Source: Umbelopsis ramanniana AG
Taxonomy: Eukaryota > Mucoromycota > Umbelopsidomycetes > Umbelopsidales > Umbelopsidaceae
Direction of reading: 5' to 3'
DNA length: 64,000 nt
Assembly: GCF_025399195.1 (NCBI RefSeq)
Contig: NW_026252097.1
Span: 361,285-425,284 of the forward strand
Shown: positions 36,878 to 49,840 of the stretch, in pieces
Position numbering within the stretch: the stretch's first letter is position 1
Layout: each line of letters begins with the position of its first letter
Translations under genes and position numbers: made by a program
Notes under the pieces: model-generated
The model's input: the letters and a program-made list of their open reading frames with translations, nothing else
Database searches by the model: none
What the model was told of the DNA's origin: nothing

Positions 36878-38514
36878 CTACCGTCTTCGTCTGGAAGTGG
36901 CATTTGGATTTTTACGACCAAATCCAATGGTCTCGGTACCGTACATATTGCTGTTGATTTGCTTTTCTGGGTTCAAATTAAAGCTAGGCATGAAATCTGG
37001 ATCAAAAGCATTGACCTGCTTCTTTTTTCGTCGGCTGTTCATAGCCTTCATATACTCCTTTTGATCCTCTCGAAGAACGATGTTGTTAGCTTTGGTACCA
37101 CCTTGAGGTTTCGGGATGTTGTACTGAGGATATGCCAAAAAAAAATGGTGTCAATTCAATTTTCATCCAAGGTGTATCTAAGCTCGATCTATACCGTACC
37201 TTCGTTCCTCGCAAATTGTATTGGAAGTTCTTCTTGAGCCAATAGGTCACATTTCCATACTGATCGGTACTGCAGGATGTGCGCATCAACGAAGAATTAC
37301 CGCATTTGGGACAGAATTTCTTATCCATATCGCTGGTAACAGTATAGCAAGCATGGCATCTCATGACCCAATTCTTGATACGCTTCACTCGCATACCATC
37401 AGTAGAAACGAGATTGAGGTTCATTTGAAGGAGAACGTTCTAAACCGCGGCGGAGAAAACAGTCAATACTAGCACATAAAAGGACCTATCGACGTTTCCT
37501 CTCTTACCTGCATTGCAAAATCCGCAGTGATACAAGCAACTTGCATGACTTGGAATTTACTGACTTTACCCTCGGACTTGTGTCCCAGCTCTGCAGCTTT
37601 AACTTGAACCACGTTCTCTGGTGTAATCCATTCACCGGCATCACTATCCTCATCATCATCCTCACCAATCTGGATTTCGACATCCTCCGCAGGAGCATCG
37701 GTCGTCTCCTTTGCGTCAGTAACATCGGATGATGTAGGGATTTCCTCTGCTTTATCCTCTACTTTAAGGTCCTTCAATGCCTCTGTGACGTGGGTAGGCG
37801 TAGGAGCTGCATGTGGTACTACTGGACGACGGTGAGCCTTGTTCTTGCCTCGACCTGCAACCTCCCAAGTATCATCATCGTCTTGTGCTTCTTCTTCTTC
37901 ATCCTCAACATCTTCTGGTGCTTGAGCAGGTTGACGGGGCTTCTTATTCACCTTTGTCTAAATGAAATTACTATTATTAAAAGGAGATTCCTTCACATTC
38001 CATATTGCGTTGTGGACACATACCTTGACAGGTTCAGTTCTAAGTCTAGCGGTGCCATTGGCCTCCACCTCCAGCATATAGGTCAATGCAAGCACCTTCA
38101 AATCAACGCTGGAGAGAGTGGAGAAATCACCGGTTTTGCGAGAAAAGTCGACAACTAATACAAATCAAAAATTCCATTTAGTTTGTGGATGGATTGGGCA
38201 GATGTCGACAAGGTGAAAGAAATGAATAGTATACCTGCTTTGATAGCTTCATCGGAAGGAGTGATGAGCTCAAGTTCAAAAGGCAGTTTCTTAATGTGCT
38301 CACGGGCATTCTTATCTCTGATTTCACCAACGACCTCGGGAATGGTGCAGAATCGTTGAGCAAGGTGTCGAAGTGGAGTGCCTTTCAGAAGTGGAGCGGA
38401 ATCAATGACCAAGGTCAAGACTTGGTCCTTCTCGAGCTGTGGTTTAGCGACTTCCTGATCAACTACAGGTGTATCTTGAGCTATCTGCTCGCTATCATTG
38501 ACGGGGTGTTCCAT
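36878..38514 (-). CDS. NOB1: NOB1 PIN-domain endonuclease for 20S pre-rRNA
   Basis: Five exons (38235-38514, 38024-38154, 37508-37957, 37200-37439, 36878-37123) give about 448 residues. The PIN domain shows LVIDSAPLLKGTPLRHLAQ, TIPEVVGEIRDKNAREHI and VVDFSRKTGDFSTLSSVDLKVLAL, carrying the acidic metal-binding residues. A long acidic linker (EEEEAQDDDDTWEV) follows. A zinc ribbon C-x2-C...C-x2-C (CHACYTVTSDMDKKFCPKCG) precedes the basic tail FGRKNPNATSRRRR. NOB1 cuts at site D to make mature 18S rRNA during cytoplasmic 40S maturation. An in-frame ATG at 38589 would add 25 residues; the shorter start matches family N-termini better. The start faces RAD1 across a shared promoter of about 190 bp. 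Confidence 0.95.
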
Positions 38515-38707
38515 TATTGACGGATCGTTGCTGACAGATCGGATCGTTAACAGTTTCGAAAATTTTTTGCGGAGTAGCCTATGTCCCATTTTTTTTCTGT
38601 AGCTCCCCGAATGTGACGGCTCTATCTCTCCATTGCACGTTCAATCATGGTGAGTTCGAATTTCACAGCCCTGGAAGGACCATGCAGCTCACAATTGCGT
38701 TTAGGTC
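38515..38707. promoter_or_regulatory. Shared NOB1/RAD1 divergent promoter
   Basis: Only 193 bp separate the preferred start codons. With the alternative starts at 38589 and 38647 the gap shrinks to 57 bp. No TATA box is evident. Confidence 0.5.
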
Positions 38708-40031
38708 ATGGACATGCCGGAGCCATTATTTATGGCCGAGCTCGACAGCGTCAGGACCTTGCTGAATATGTTGAAAGCTATTCAGATCAAAGGAGTAAGT
38801 GCATCACGAAAGCGGACCCCAACCGATCATGGCTAACCTCTGTCAACTATAGTATATGACTTGCGAAATAGACTCAGAAGTCCTCACATTTGTTTCTCAA
38901 GATATGCATTCGATAAAAGCTTCAGCGTACATGAAGCGAGAGCACTTTTCACAATATCGGTTTACAGGCTCCGACGATACACCGCGATTCACAGTAGGCT
39001 CGGACGCGCTGATCGGATGCCTTGGTATAATAGCCTCCAACCAAAACGATGGGTGTAAGATGAAATATGCTGGTGAAGGGGCTGTCTTTGAGATTAGGTA
39101 AGTGATGTTGTAATTGATAAGGAGGGAGTTGGATTTCTCGCGTTGCAGTTTGCCTGATTTCATCATTTCATGTAGAGGCGAAAATAGAGAGGCTATAGAG
39201 ATCTGTAGGCTAAAGACCATGGAACCTGAAGAAGTGTTTATTGGCCTGAATCTAGGAGATAAAGTATCTTGGCTGCAAGCCACGTTAATGAAGGTTGGTA
39301 TTGCTATAAGATGGGACAGCCATATAGGTTGTATATATGATGTTTAACATTGCAAACAGAGCGATTGGTTTAAGGATGCACTGAGTGACTTGGACTCAAC
39401 GTGTGAGTCAGTGACGTTTCACATTTCACCCGACGACCAGTTCTTTCGACTGTCGGCGAATGGAGAAAGTGGTGAATGGAATGTAAGTAATGGCACAATG
39501 CAACGCACTCTCAATTTTACTGATACTAATGCGTTTCTGCATCTCCAGATGGAATACCCTGCACGATCCGACGCATTTTTAGAGTTTCATGCCGAGACAG
39601 AAGTCAAGTTTAGGTAAAGGCGAAGAATTATACTGGTGGATGGTCAAAAAAACATGTCATGCTAACGAACAGAATCCATCTGGATCCCTCTAGCTACCGG
39701 TATTCTCACATTGCTTTATGCAAGAAGGCACTGGAAATATCGGAGCATGTTTCACTGCGAACGGATCCATATGGCTACCTTGGGTTGCTGGTAAATATAC
39801 AATTTGGATCAACGGCAATGAAACTGATAAAATTCACTGAACAAACTCCTCGCCCTCTAGTTTTCAGTAGAGACATCAGCAAAGGCAGCTTATGTCGAAT
39901 TTGTTGTAAGTCTAATATTTCAATTGGCACAAGGTTTTTCTGATGAAGCTGACACTTTTATTGAATCGCCTTTATAGATTGCACCCCTGGATACTGACGA
40001 GACTTCCTCACAAAGTGATTCGGGAACGTAG
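38708..40031 (+). CDS. RAD1: RAD1 subunit of the 9-1-1 DNA-damage checkpoint clamp
   Basis: Eight exons (38708-38794, 38853-39097, 39176-39293, 39360-39482, 39549-39613, 39673-39790, 39861-39905, 39978-40031) give 284 residues, the size of human RAD1. Diagnostic stretches are LDSVRTLLNMLKAIQIKG, ASAYMKREHFSQYRF, FHISPDDQFFRLSANGESGE and SLRTDPYGYLGLL, then SAKAAYVEFVIAPLD at the end. The fold is PCNA-like, and the protein forms a ring with Hus1 and Rad9 that recruits checkpoint kinase activators to damaged DNA (known for the family). (S. cerevisiae calls this gene RAD17; S. pombe and human use Rad1.) An ATG at 38647 directly followed by GTGAGT, with an acceptor at 38702-38704, could supply an extra two residues through a 55-nt intron. 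Confidence 0.92.
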
Positions 40032-40425
40032 TAGAAGGAGATGAAAGGGGGTTTGCGGGTTCTATCCCTCTTGGTCAATGATTTTTTTAATACAAGAGAA
40101 ATTAGTAGTAAAGAGTTTAATTACACTGGCAACATTGGTTTTTTGGGAAATCAGGCATTTTTTATTTGCTTGCGACTGTTGTCGTCGCTGAGAGCTCCAT
40201 TGTGGTGCTCTACGATAGGCAATGTGCCATTGGCATCAGTCTTTATGGGGTGGTATAGTGGGTGACGAACTATATGGCTGAAGTTGCGGTCTTACGTTGA
40301 CAACGCGCTCGAGGAATTTTTTTTTGTCACGTCGATCGCTTGGCTGGGCTGCCAGGCACGTTTGGAAAACAGGACTCCGCACCCTTCCTCCATTGCTCTT
40401 CCCATTTCAACGACTAGCGGCAAGA

Positions 40426-42480
<2,055 letters not shown>

Positions 42481-42958
42481 ATTGCATAGCCCCCCGAAAG
42501 ATAGGAAGTCACGGGGATGTGAATTGTGTGAAAAGCGTTGATACGTTCAGGTGGCCATCAAGCTAAACCAATCAAATTGCACTTCCTCAGAGATTTTCCT
42601 TTTCTGAATAGCGAGTGTTCCGTTAGCAAATAAAATGTAGAATAACACGAATAGATGTGTTCGAAAGGCAATGTACGGCATAATGTCTTTTCAATTTCTT
42701 TATGCCTAGCATTTATGTGAAATAGTCAGGAGATGCTAGCAGGGAGAGAGCACGAATGATATAATGTGAGTGGAAAAAGTGGGGGAGTCGTGACACTATC
42801 CACGTTCAAAATTGCATCACTTGCCTATCTTTGCTGGCCTGAGCTTACCAAAGGTACCTGAGAAAAAAAAAATTATTTATAAACGACTACTGAACTAGAT
42901 ATCTCTTCCCAATTCCTCTTTTCTTCTTCTACTTTGACTGCTTTCCTCCCTTCTACTG
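42481..42958. other. Spacer and ECL1-like promoter
   Basis: No gene is seen. A pyrimidine-rich stretch at 42900-42950 leads into the start codon, as in many fungal promoters. Confidence 0.5.
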
Positions 42959-43400
42959 ATGAGCAACCTCAATTGGTGTACGTTCTGTGATAATGCCATC
43001 AATCCCTTCTCGGTAAGGTGTTCATGATACATTAGAAGAATAAAAAAACCCGAAACCCCCTCGACTGGCTCTAATCATCGCTCATTCTACACTATAGAAT
43101 TCTCTGTATTGTAGCGAGGCTTGCTTAAGAGGAGACGCTTTAAATCACCACCCCTTGCTGGGATACGACTTTTCTGAACTTCAAGATTTTCCTCGTAGGG
43201 CTAGCACCAGTCAATCGCCAGCACTATCAATATCAGGATCGTCCATAGCTTCGTCGCCTATACCATCCTACACTTTACCATCGCCATTGCCATCCTCATC
43301 TCAGATGAATCTCCCTCCCAAATTATCTCCGCCGCTATTTGAGTTGGGCCAACCCGCCTTAGTTAAACAGCCATTTCCCAAACGCTCTTTTCACGTATGA
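42959..43400 (+). CDS. ECL1-type zinc-binding lifespan regulator
   Basis: Two exons (42959-43012 and 43098-43400) give 118 residues. The N-terminus carries the family's four-cysteine motif: WCTFCDNAINPFSNSLYCSEACLRGD, that is C-x2-C, then C-x3-C. The remainder is Ser/Pro-rich and disordered. In S. pombe, Ecl1-family proteins are small regulators that extend chronological lifespan and respond to zinc, sulfur or amino-acid starvation; the cysteines bind zinc. The intron splits the motif between SNS positions (donor GTAAGG, acceptor CTATAG). The assignment rests on the motif and small size alone; other treble-clef proteins remain possible. The protein probably acts in the nucleus or cytoplasm, as no signal peptide is present. 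Confidence 0.78.
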
Positions 43401-44109
43401 AGAACACAAAAGCAAATCAAGGTGTCATCAGCTACACCTGTGTAAATAGATACCCTCATAGCCTTTGATCTTTTCGGCTCTGAATTTGATTCTTTAAGTT
43501 TTTGCTTTTCCATGAATTTTACCCCCGCTCTGTCGTTCGTTGTTTTTGATGCATTCATTGCCTTTACCCAAAGTGTACATGTTTTTGGTTTATACAATCT
43601 TTTTGTTTGCACATTATAATCTCTTCTCTTCACATATTTCACCCCACCTCCAAAAAAAACCCCAAATGATGATATAAAACGAATTATTTTTTTTAAAAAA
43701 GAAGTTAACATATCGACTTCCATGACGTTCCACGCCAATCAGGTCTCAGCGGCAACACCGTTTAGCCATACTAGATGGCTGATCCAATCAAGGGTGTCAC
43801 AGTCTTTTTCTTGTGGACCATCCAAGGTGTATCGATTTTCCCATACCATTCGGCGAGATGAAAATTTTGCTCAGGCAAACTCACATGCAGAACCTTGATT
43901 GGTGTGATCCTCGCCTCTTTCTCCACACTTTCCGGATTGGTCCAACTTTAATGGGGATAAAATTGTTTATTACAGTATATGCGTGTGTTGACAAGGTGGA
44001 AAAAGAGGAGCAATGTAATTACAGGACAGAGGGGCAAGGAAGAAAATAAAAAAATTGGACGCTTACACAAAAATATATATAACAAATATGCAAAGATATA
44101 ATAAAAAAC
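43401..44109. other. Convergent 3' region
   Basis: AT-rich 3' ends of the ECL1-like gene and the class C receptor gene. Minus-strand frames here are low-complexity. No gene is supported. Confidence 0.55.
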
Positions 44110-47100
44110 CTATCTTGGTGGTTTAAAATTGTGTAAGGTTTGTGACAGATCAGCGTGTAGGTAGAGACGCTCATCTAGCGTACATTCACTTCCGCGGCGG
44201 CGACTTTCTTCAAGGTCTTGGATGCGATGATGCGGTGTCGATCGAGCATTGTGTCGAAGTTCAGCAGCAACCCGATCCAGCGGATGCTGCTGCGCAATAT
44301 GCGAAAGGTCGTTGTCATAGCCTTCGAATGCAAATGTGATATCATCGTCCAAGTCTTCCAAAGTCGAAGGATGATTTAGGAAACTGGGCGGTGCACGTGG
44401 TTTCGCGGTCGACATTGGAGTGCTGCCAGCGCTCTCCATGCTACCCGTCAAGCTACTTTCCATGGTCTGATCACTGGGACGACGGTCTAGTAAGTATTGA
44501 CGGGATATCCCTGAACCAAGCATATGAGTTGTGTTGGTTGGTTCGTTATCGTCGCATTCTTCAATCGTCATGCCAAGAAGCCCAGGACTTGATCCTCGTC
44601 GTAAACGTGCCATCAGTGTGGACGAATCGACTACTGTTCCCGAGTCATGACGACGGTCGAACCAACGTCGCCAAGTGTCTAAAGCCTCACGATCATGCAC
44701 CTGCACATAAGCATCGTACCACCCGATCCCATGGACTTTGAACACGTAGTTCCCAGGCTCGCAAGAAAACACAGACGTCTGGTTGTAAGCGAAGATGCTG
44801 CCTTTGGATGATTTGGTCTGAGTATCAAAAAAAAAAGGAGATGTTAGAATAGATGCGTGAGTTTTAGTAAACTTTCTTGTATTTCCTAGTCACTTCGTGT
44901 ATAATCCAAGTAAAAATAAAATTCTGTTTTCTTTCCCCCCCCCATTGACATGCTCTAAAATCCCACTTACCGAAAAGAAAGAAAAATACCCAGACCAAGG
45001 AAATACCATGATGTGCAACATCTCCCATTGCGCTAAGAAAGGAAAGTATCGAAACACACGTCGCATAGGCATCTTGCCTTCATGAGCTTCGATAAAACTG
45101 CCAGTGGATTTCCCGTTTTCATCTACAAATGTGCTGCCTAAGGAACCTTTTCGGTGTCTGGATAACATTGGTGGATCCGACGCTAAGATTTGGTCTAGGC
45201 TAATTAGCTCTCCGTCAAATTCATGATTACTGTGCAGTTGGAATCCAGTCGTCACAGCCGAAGAGGATGGGAACATGGAATAGGCGTTATGTTCCTGCGA
45301 TGGTTTGAGTTCTGCATCACTACTGGTTCCAGACGGCGACTTATGACTTCGCTGGTGTTTAAAGAATTCGTGCAGTTTGGGGAGAAATAATATCAAAAAC
45401 GATACACTACAACCCCATAGAATGGTCACCACCGTGATATAAAACCGCGTAAAGTAATCTAGCATGGAGTTAACCGTGACGATAAACCCAATCATAGCTG
45501 AGAACATGATGTTGCTGTCGTAGTTTATAAATTAGTAAAATCGCACATGGGCTCTTCGCGCCTTCCCCCATAGTATCATCTTCTTAAAAAAACTTACTAC
45601 ACGGAAAATCCGATTTGCCGGCATTCATTGTATTTGCTGTAATTTGTTCCTACCAACCGTGTCTTATATGCAAGAAACGTTGCAAAGCCAACCAGTAGGC
45701 CGGCAAATGTAAGTGTAAGCGCTTGGAACGGCACCTTGGCTGGACCTGTAGCATCACAGGACCAATAATGTTGCGTACTGGACACTTCCACAGCAGTTGG
45801 CGAAGGAGGCGCTACTGCAAGACCTACTCCCAGGATAGCCTATGTAAAATAGATTAGTTTCGAACATCATGATAATATGCCAAAATGGGGGGTTGCTGAC
45901 CATGCTGACGGTAATAATAATACTAGATGCTTTGATAAGTTGAAAGTCGGTAATGACAGTTCGTGTAATAAAGATGTTGTTGAAGATGCGGTATATTCTA
46001 AAATTTTTGGCGACCATATTACTGTTGTGTAATGATGAAACACCATGTATATAGGAGAATCAATTAAAAATCATTTCAACCAATGTGACCAAAAACCATT
46101 GTCTGACTTACCCAAGTACAAGAACAAATCCGAGGTTGAATACAATAGGTGACATATAACAAGTGATAGTGGTAGGAACACCAATCATCAAGATGACGTT
46201 CGCATAGGTTAGCATAAATCCAATGAGTTCCAGGCAGCAGAATATTGGACTGGAGGGAAGAAAGTTAGACCCATTTGAAAACAATCATCAAATGAATGAA
46301 TATTTACCTTGAAGCTTTGAAGACTTCGTGTTTTCTAAAAGCAATGACCAGAGTCATGGTTCCGAGAGCAAATAAAATACCTGCCGCCGAAATGATGAAG
46401 ATCACCATACCAGCAGGACTAGTAATGGTTGGGTTCAAAGCCACACTTGGAGGAGAATCTGCTGGTTTCTGCAACAGTAGTGATGATCAAGGAGTACAAA
46501 AGAAGAAAAACATTTTTCAAAAATAGGAATGGACGAAGAGGTCAGCACTTTGCTTGTTAAAGCTAGATAGTCAAAAATTCTCTTACCACATAGGATCCGC
46601 CAGCGTACATAGGTGGTAAAAAAATATCCATTTCTCCACTGATACTATTTCCGATCACAACTTGATTTCCCCATTGTAAGTTATAGACTAGAAAGTTCCT
46701 AAGATTCATAGAATAATTATTTTTAATATTATTAGGCAGGGGGGAGTCGTGGGTAGGATGGACAGTGTTTCACAGCTTAATCATGATAAACTTACGATTG
46801 AGTGACATCGCCATTCGCATCAAGGATGATGGGACCTTCAGGACCAACGTAACCTACGTTGAATGCTAGCGGTGTCATGTATTTTCCAAGCTGTCCCGTT
46901 GCCAATTGAGTGAGAGCAACAGAAGAGTTCGTGGCGTTAGATAGTGTCGTATTGAATCCGCCTGCAAGTACTTTCATACAGGAATATGCCAACCTGTTCG
47001 AAAAAAAAATATGGGTAACATGTTAGCAGTCGGTATTGAATACAAAACCTGAAGCCTTAGCTGAAAAAATGCGCATTAATGTATGTTGTAAAAGAAATTG

Positions 47101-48699
47101 TCAAATTCCTTACCCTTCATTTGTTGTAATATTGCGTACGCCGGCATAGGGGTAACTAATTGAGATAATGCCAAAAGCAAGCCACGATTAGCGTTAGATT
47201 ATTTCACAGTCATACCTTGTACTGTTCAGCTTACTCTATTGGATCAAGGGCAGCCCATCTGTCCAGGAAACTCTCGTACGGTGGATATCCGTCTGGTGTT
47301 AGCCAGGTATCAAACAGTACGACGCCAGTAAATGTTTGGTTAAAGTCAATGAGTGACATATTTTTGGTTTGCAAAGCTTCCACCATCATTGGATCGGATG
47401 CAGCAGCGACAGCTGAGGAAACACTGTTGGAGGCTGCAGTGCCATTAGCAATACGCTGTATGACATCGGTATTGTAAGTGCTAACGGCATTTTCCAAAGT
47501 CGAACCAACTGCACCAATCAAGAGCCAGACGTAAGAATCGTCCATGTAACCCATTGAGGCAGCTTGGACCATTATAGCATTTTGAGGATCGCCAACCGCA
47601 GCCACAATAATAATGCGAGCACCAGAGTCTGTGAAATTTTTTAGAGTGGATGCAATATCGGACTGGATTCCGTTCTTATAAAAAGCTTGATAGGTGACGA
47701 TGTGAATGTTCATGAGTCCGGCTTTGATGATAGCTTCTTCGCATACTGAAAGTGTCTGATGAGTTGAATGTCATTATATCTCACAGTATATTTTTTACTT
47801 ACGTTGTTGCCCGAGTGCATCGTCCGAATACAAGATGGAGACTTTGTCCCACCCCTGACTCGCAACATAAGCTAACATGGTATCTGCAAATATAATTTGC
47901 GTTGGGATGGTTCTAAAAAAATATTGATACTGACTCTTGTCGGAAAGAGAGACTATACATTGGTTGATCAGAACATAATGCATATATCGGTGGAGCTCGC
48001 TAAAGACTGCAAGAAGAATATTTTTAAAAAAAAAACTCAGCTTACTGGCGCTGGCAGAAAATGAACATTGCGGAATTTGTAACGCTCCGGTCATCAATGC
48101 ACTCAAACTGGTCCATGAACTAGAAACATCGCCGATCACTCCGACTACACCTTGTTGGAGCAACGTGACGGCCGCGTAGACTGCGTCGGTAACGGATGTC
48201 TGACCGAGGCCATTGGTTGGAAATGAATCTTTTTCAATCAACGTAATATATCCTCCTGGAATAATGCCTTGGGTATTGATTTCATGAGCAGCCATACGAA
48301 TGGCAGATGTACCACTATCGAAAAGATTGACTGACTTTTTAACACCACCTCAAAATCATTGACATTTTTGGCATTGTGTAATTTACCCCCATACGATTTC
48401 ATGCGTGAAATTATCTTCGGTCTGACTAAAGGGCAGTAGTATTCCAACCTATAATGTGTTTGATGGGTGAGTAGTCGATAAGCATCAGGGGCGGAATAGA
48501 TTATGAAATATACCCTGATTTCGGTTAAATTTGTAGTGTCTATGTTTGGTCGAATGATTGTAGTAGAGTTTCCAATTGTTATAATACTAGTCCCATCATG
48601 CGAGATGTACGTGGTGGTGGTATGCACTGAACTATTGGCTACAAGTGATGTTGTATTGGTGATTGTGGGGATGTTGGGAGTGCCAGCAGTATATGACAT
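44110..48699 (-). CDS. Class C (GABA-B/metabotropic glutamate-like) G-protein-coupled receptor
   Basis: Fourteen exons (48514-48699, 48387-48448, 48046-48314, 47803-47952, 47235-47745, 47114-47155, 46796-46993, 46587-46698, 46308-46468, 46112-46249, 45901-46021, 45598-45839, 44971-45514, 44110-44817) give about 1147 residues in one frame. Residues 1-62 are Ser/Thr-rich. Residues 63-500 form a type I periplasmic-binding-protein ligand domain: VGILLPFSQ, SAIRMAAHEINTQG, VVGVIGDVSSSWTSL, KSQYQYFFRTIPT and GVVLFDTWLT. Seven helices follow (about 529-777). The GABA-B-like third loop reads NECRQIGFSVYNIMFSAM. The cytosolic tail of about 370 residues contains a PH-like segment (WEMLHIMVFPWSGYFSFF .. 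GIGWYDAYVQVHDREALDTW). No signal peptide is visible at the chosen start. The ligand is unknown; amino-acid-like is inference. Confidence 0.9.
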
Positions 48700-49840
48700 A
48701 GTTGTCAAAAGGCGGTAAAACCGTAATAGCTATGCGAAAGACAGCCTCTAAAAATTGATGTAGCAGCTGGAAAATGACAAAGTAAAGGTCGTATGTGGCG
48801 ACTTTCGAAAAGTATATATTTTAAGAGAATAAAGGAGAGGAGAGAGCAAAAAAAATTAATCGTAGTGTGGAAAAAAAGAAGAACGAGTCCAAGCGAGAAG
48901 AGGGGGTAAGGTAACGAAGGGAAGGGGGCATTGGTTCAGTGACTTTATCTGTGTTTTTATTCGTCAAGCTGCATCATAATCGGCAGGTGTGCATGTCGAT
49001 CGCCTCCTATCTTCTCAACTTACGGGAGGCACGTTGCGAAGAGAGGTCGATTTTCTCTTCTTATTCTACGACTGGCATGTTCAGAGATCATTCACTATGT
49101 ATTAACAAACATACCCGAACTCATCTCCTCATGATGAGCCACAAGATCGCCAATACCTCCACTAAAAATTTGTATTCTGCAGTTGAAAGTACAATGACTG
49201 ACAATTTGAATGCTAACTGTTCGTAGCTGTGAAAAAATTATTTTAGACCATTATAAAGGTCCTGTCCTACTTCTTCTCTAAAGCTTACCTGCACTGAAAG
49301 GCTCCGCCGCGCTTTTAGCTGCAAGTGAAAAAATAAAAATTTGATAGACCAGAAAAAAAATAGACTTTTGTCAGTCTCACCTGGGTGGATCTGTTTATTG
49401 AACGTACTTTTATGACATTCCTGTGGCTGGCAAGTGTGGATGTAAATACCCATGCATAACTCTTGCAAAGGCTGAAGTCAGTCAGAAGCAGTATGACTTC
49501 TTGGCTGCTTGTGGTGACGGACATCTGTGCGTTCTTGGATAAGCCATGTGTCCAGAAAGGGACGAGTCATGTGACTGGCACGACCATCGGTGTTGGCATG
49601 ACGTGCGGTCGGGACTTATTTAGGCGGGGCTCGAGAGCCAATTCGAAACCAAGTCTTTACATCATTTCATCCAAATCCAGCAATGGAACTTTTTAGCCAT
49701 TCAATTATTTTATTAGGAAAAGCAAGACCTTCTCTTTTGTTCACTTTCACTGCTTGCTGTTGTTTTGAATTTTTCTTTTCTCTCCACAATACTATTTTCA
49801 TTCCACCACCTTTCCTCCTTCCTGCTCTATTCTCTCTTGT
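48700..49840. promoter_or_regulatory. Divergent promoter region between receptor and histidine kinase
   Basis: About 1.1 kb separates the two start codons. It should also hold any upstream receptor exon carrying a signal peptide. None could be fixed: reading backwards, the receptor frame soon meets a stop. Pyrimidine-rich tracts lie just before the kinase start. Confidence 0.5.
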
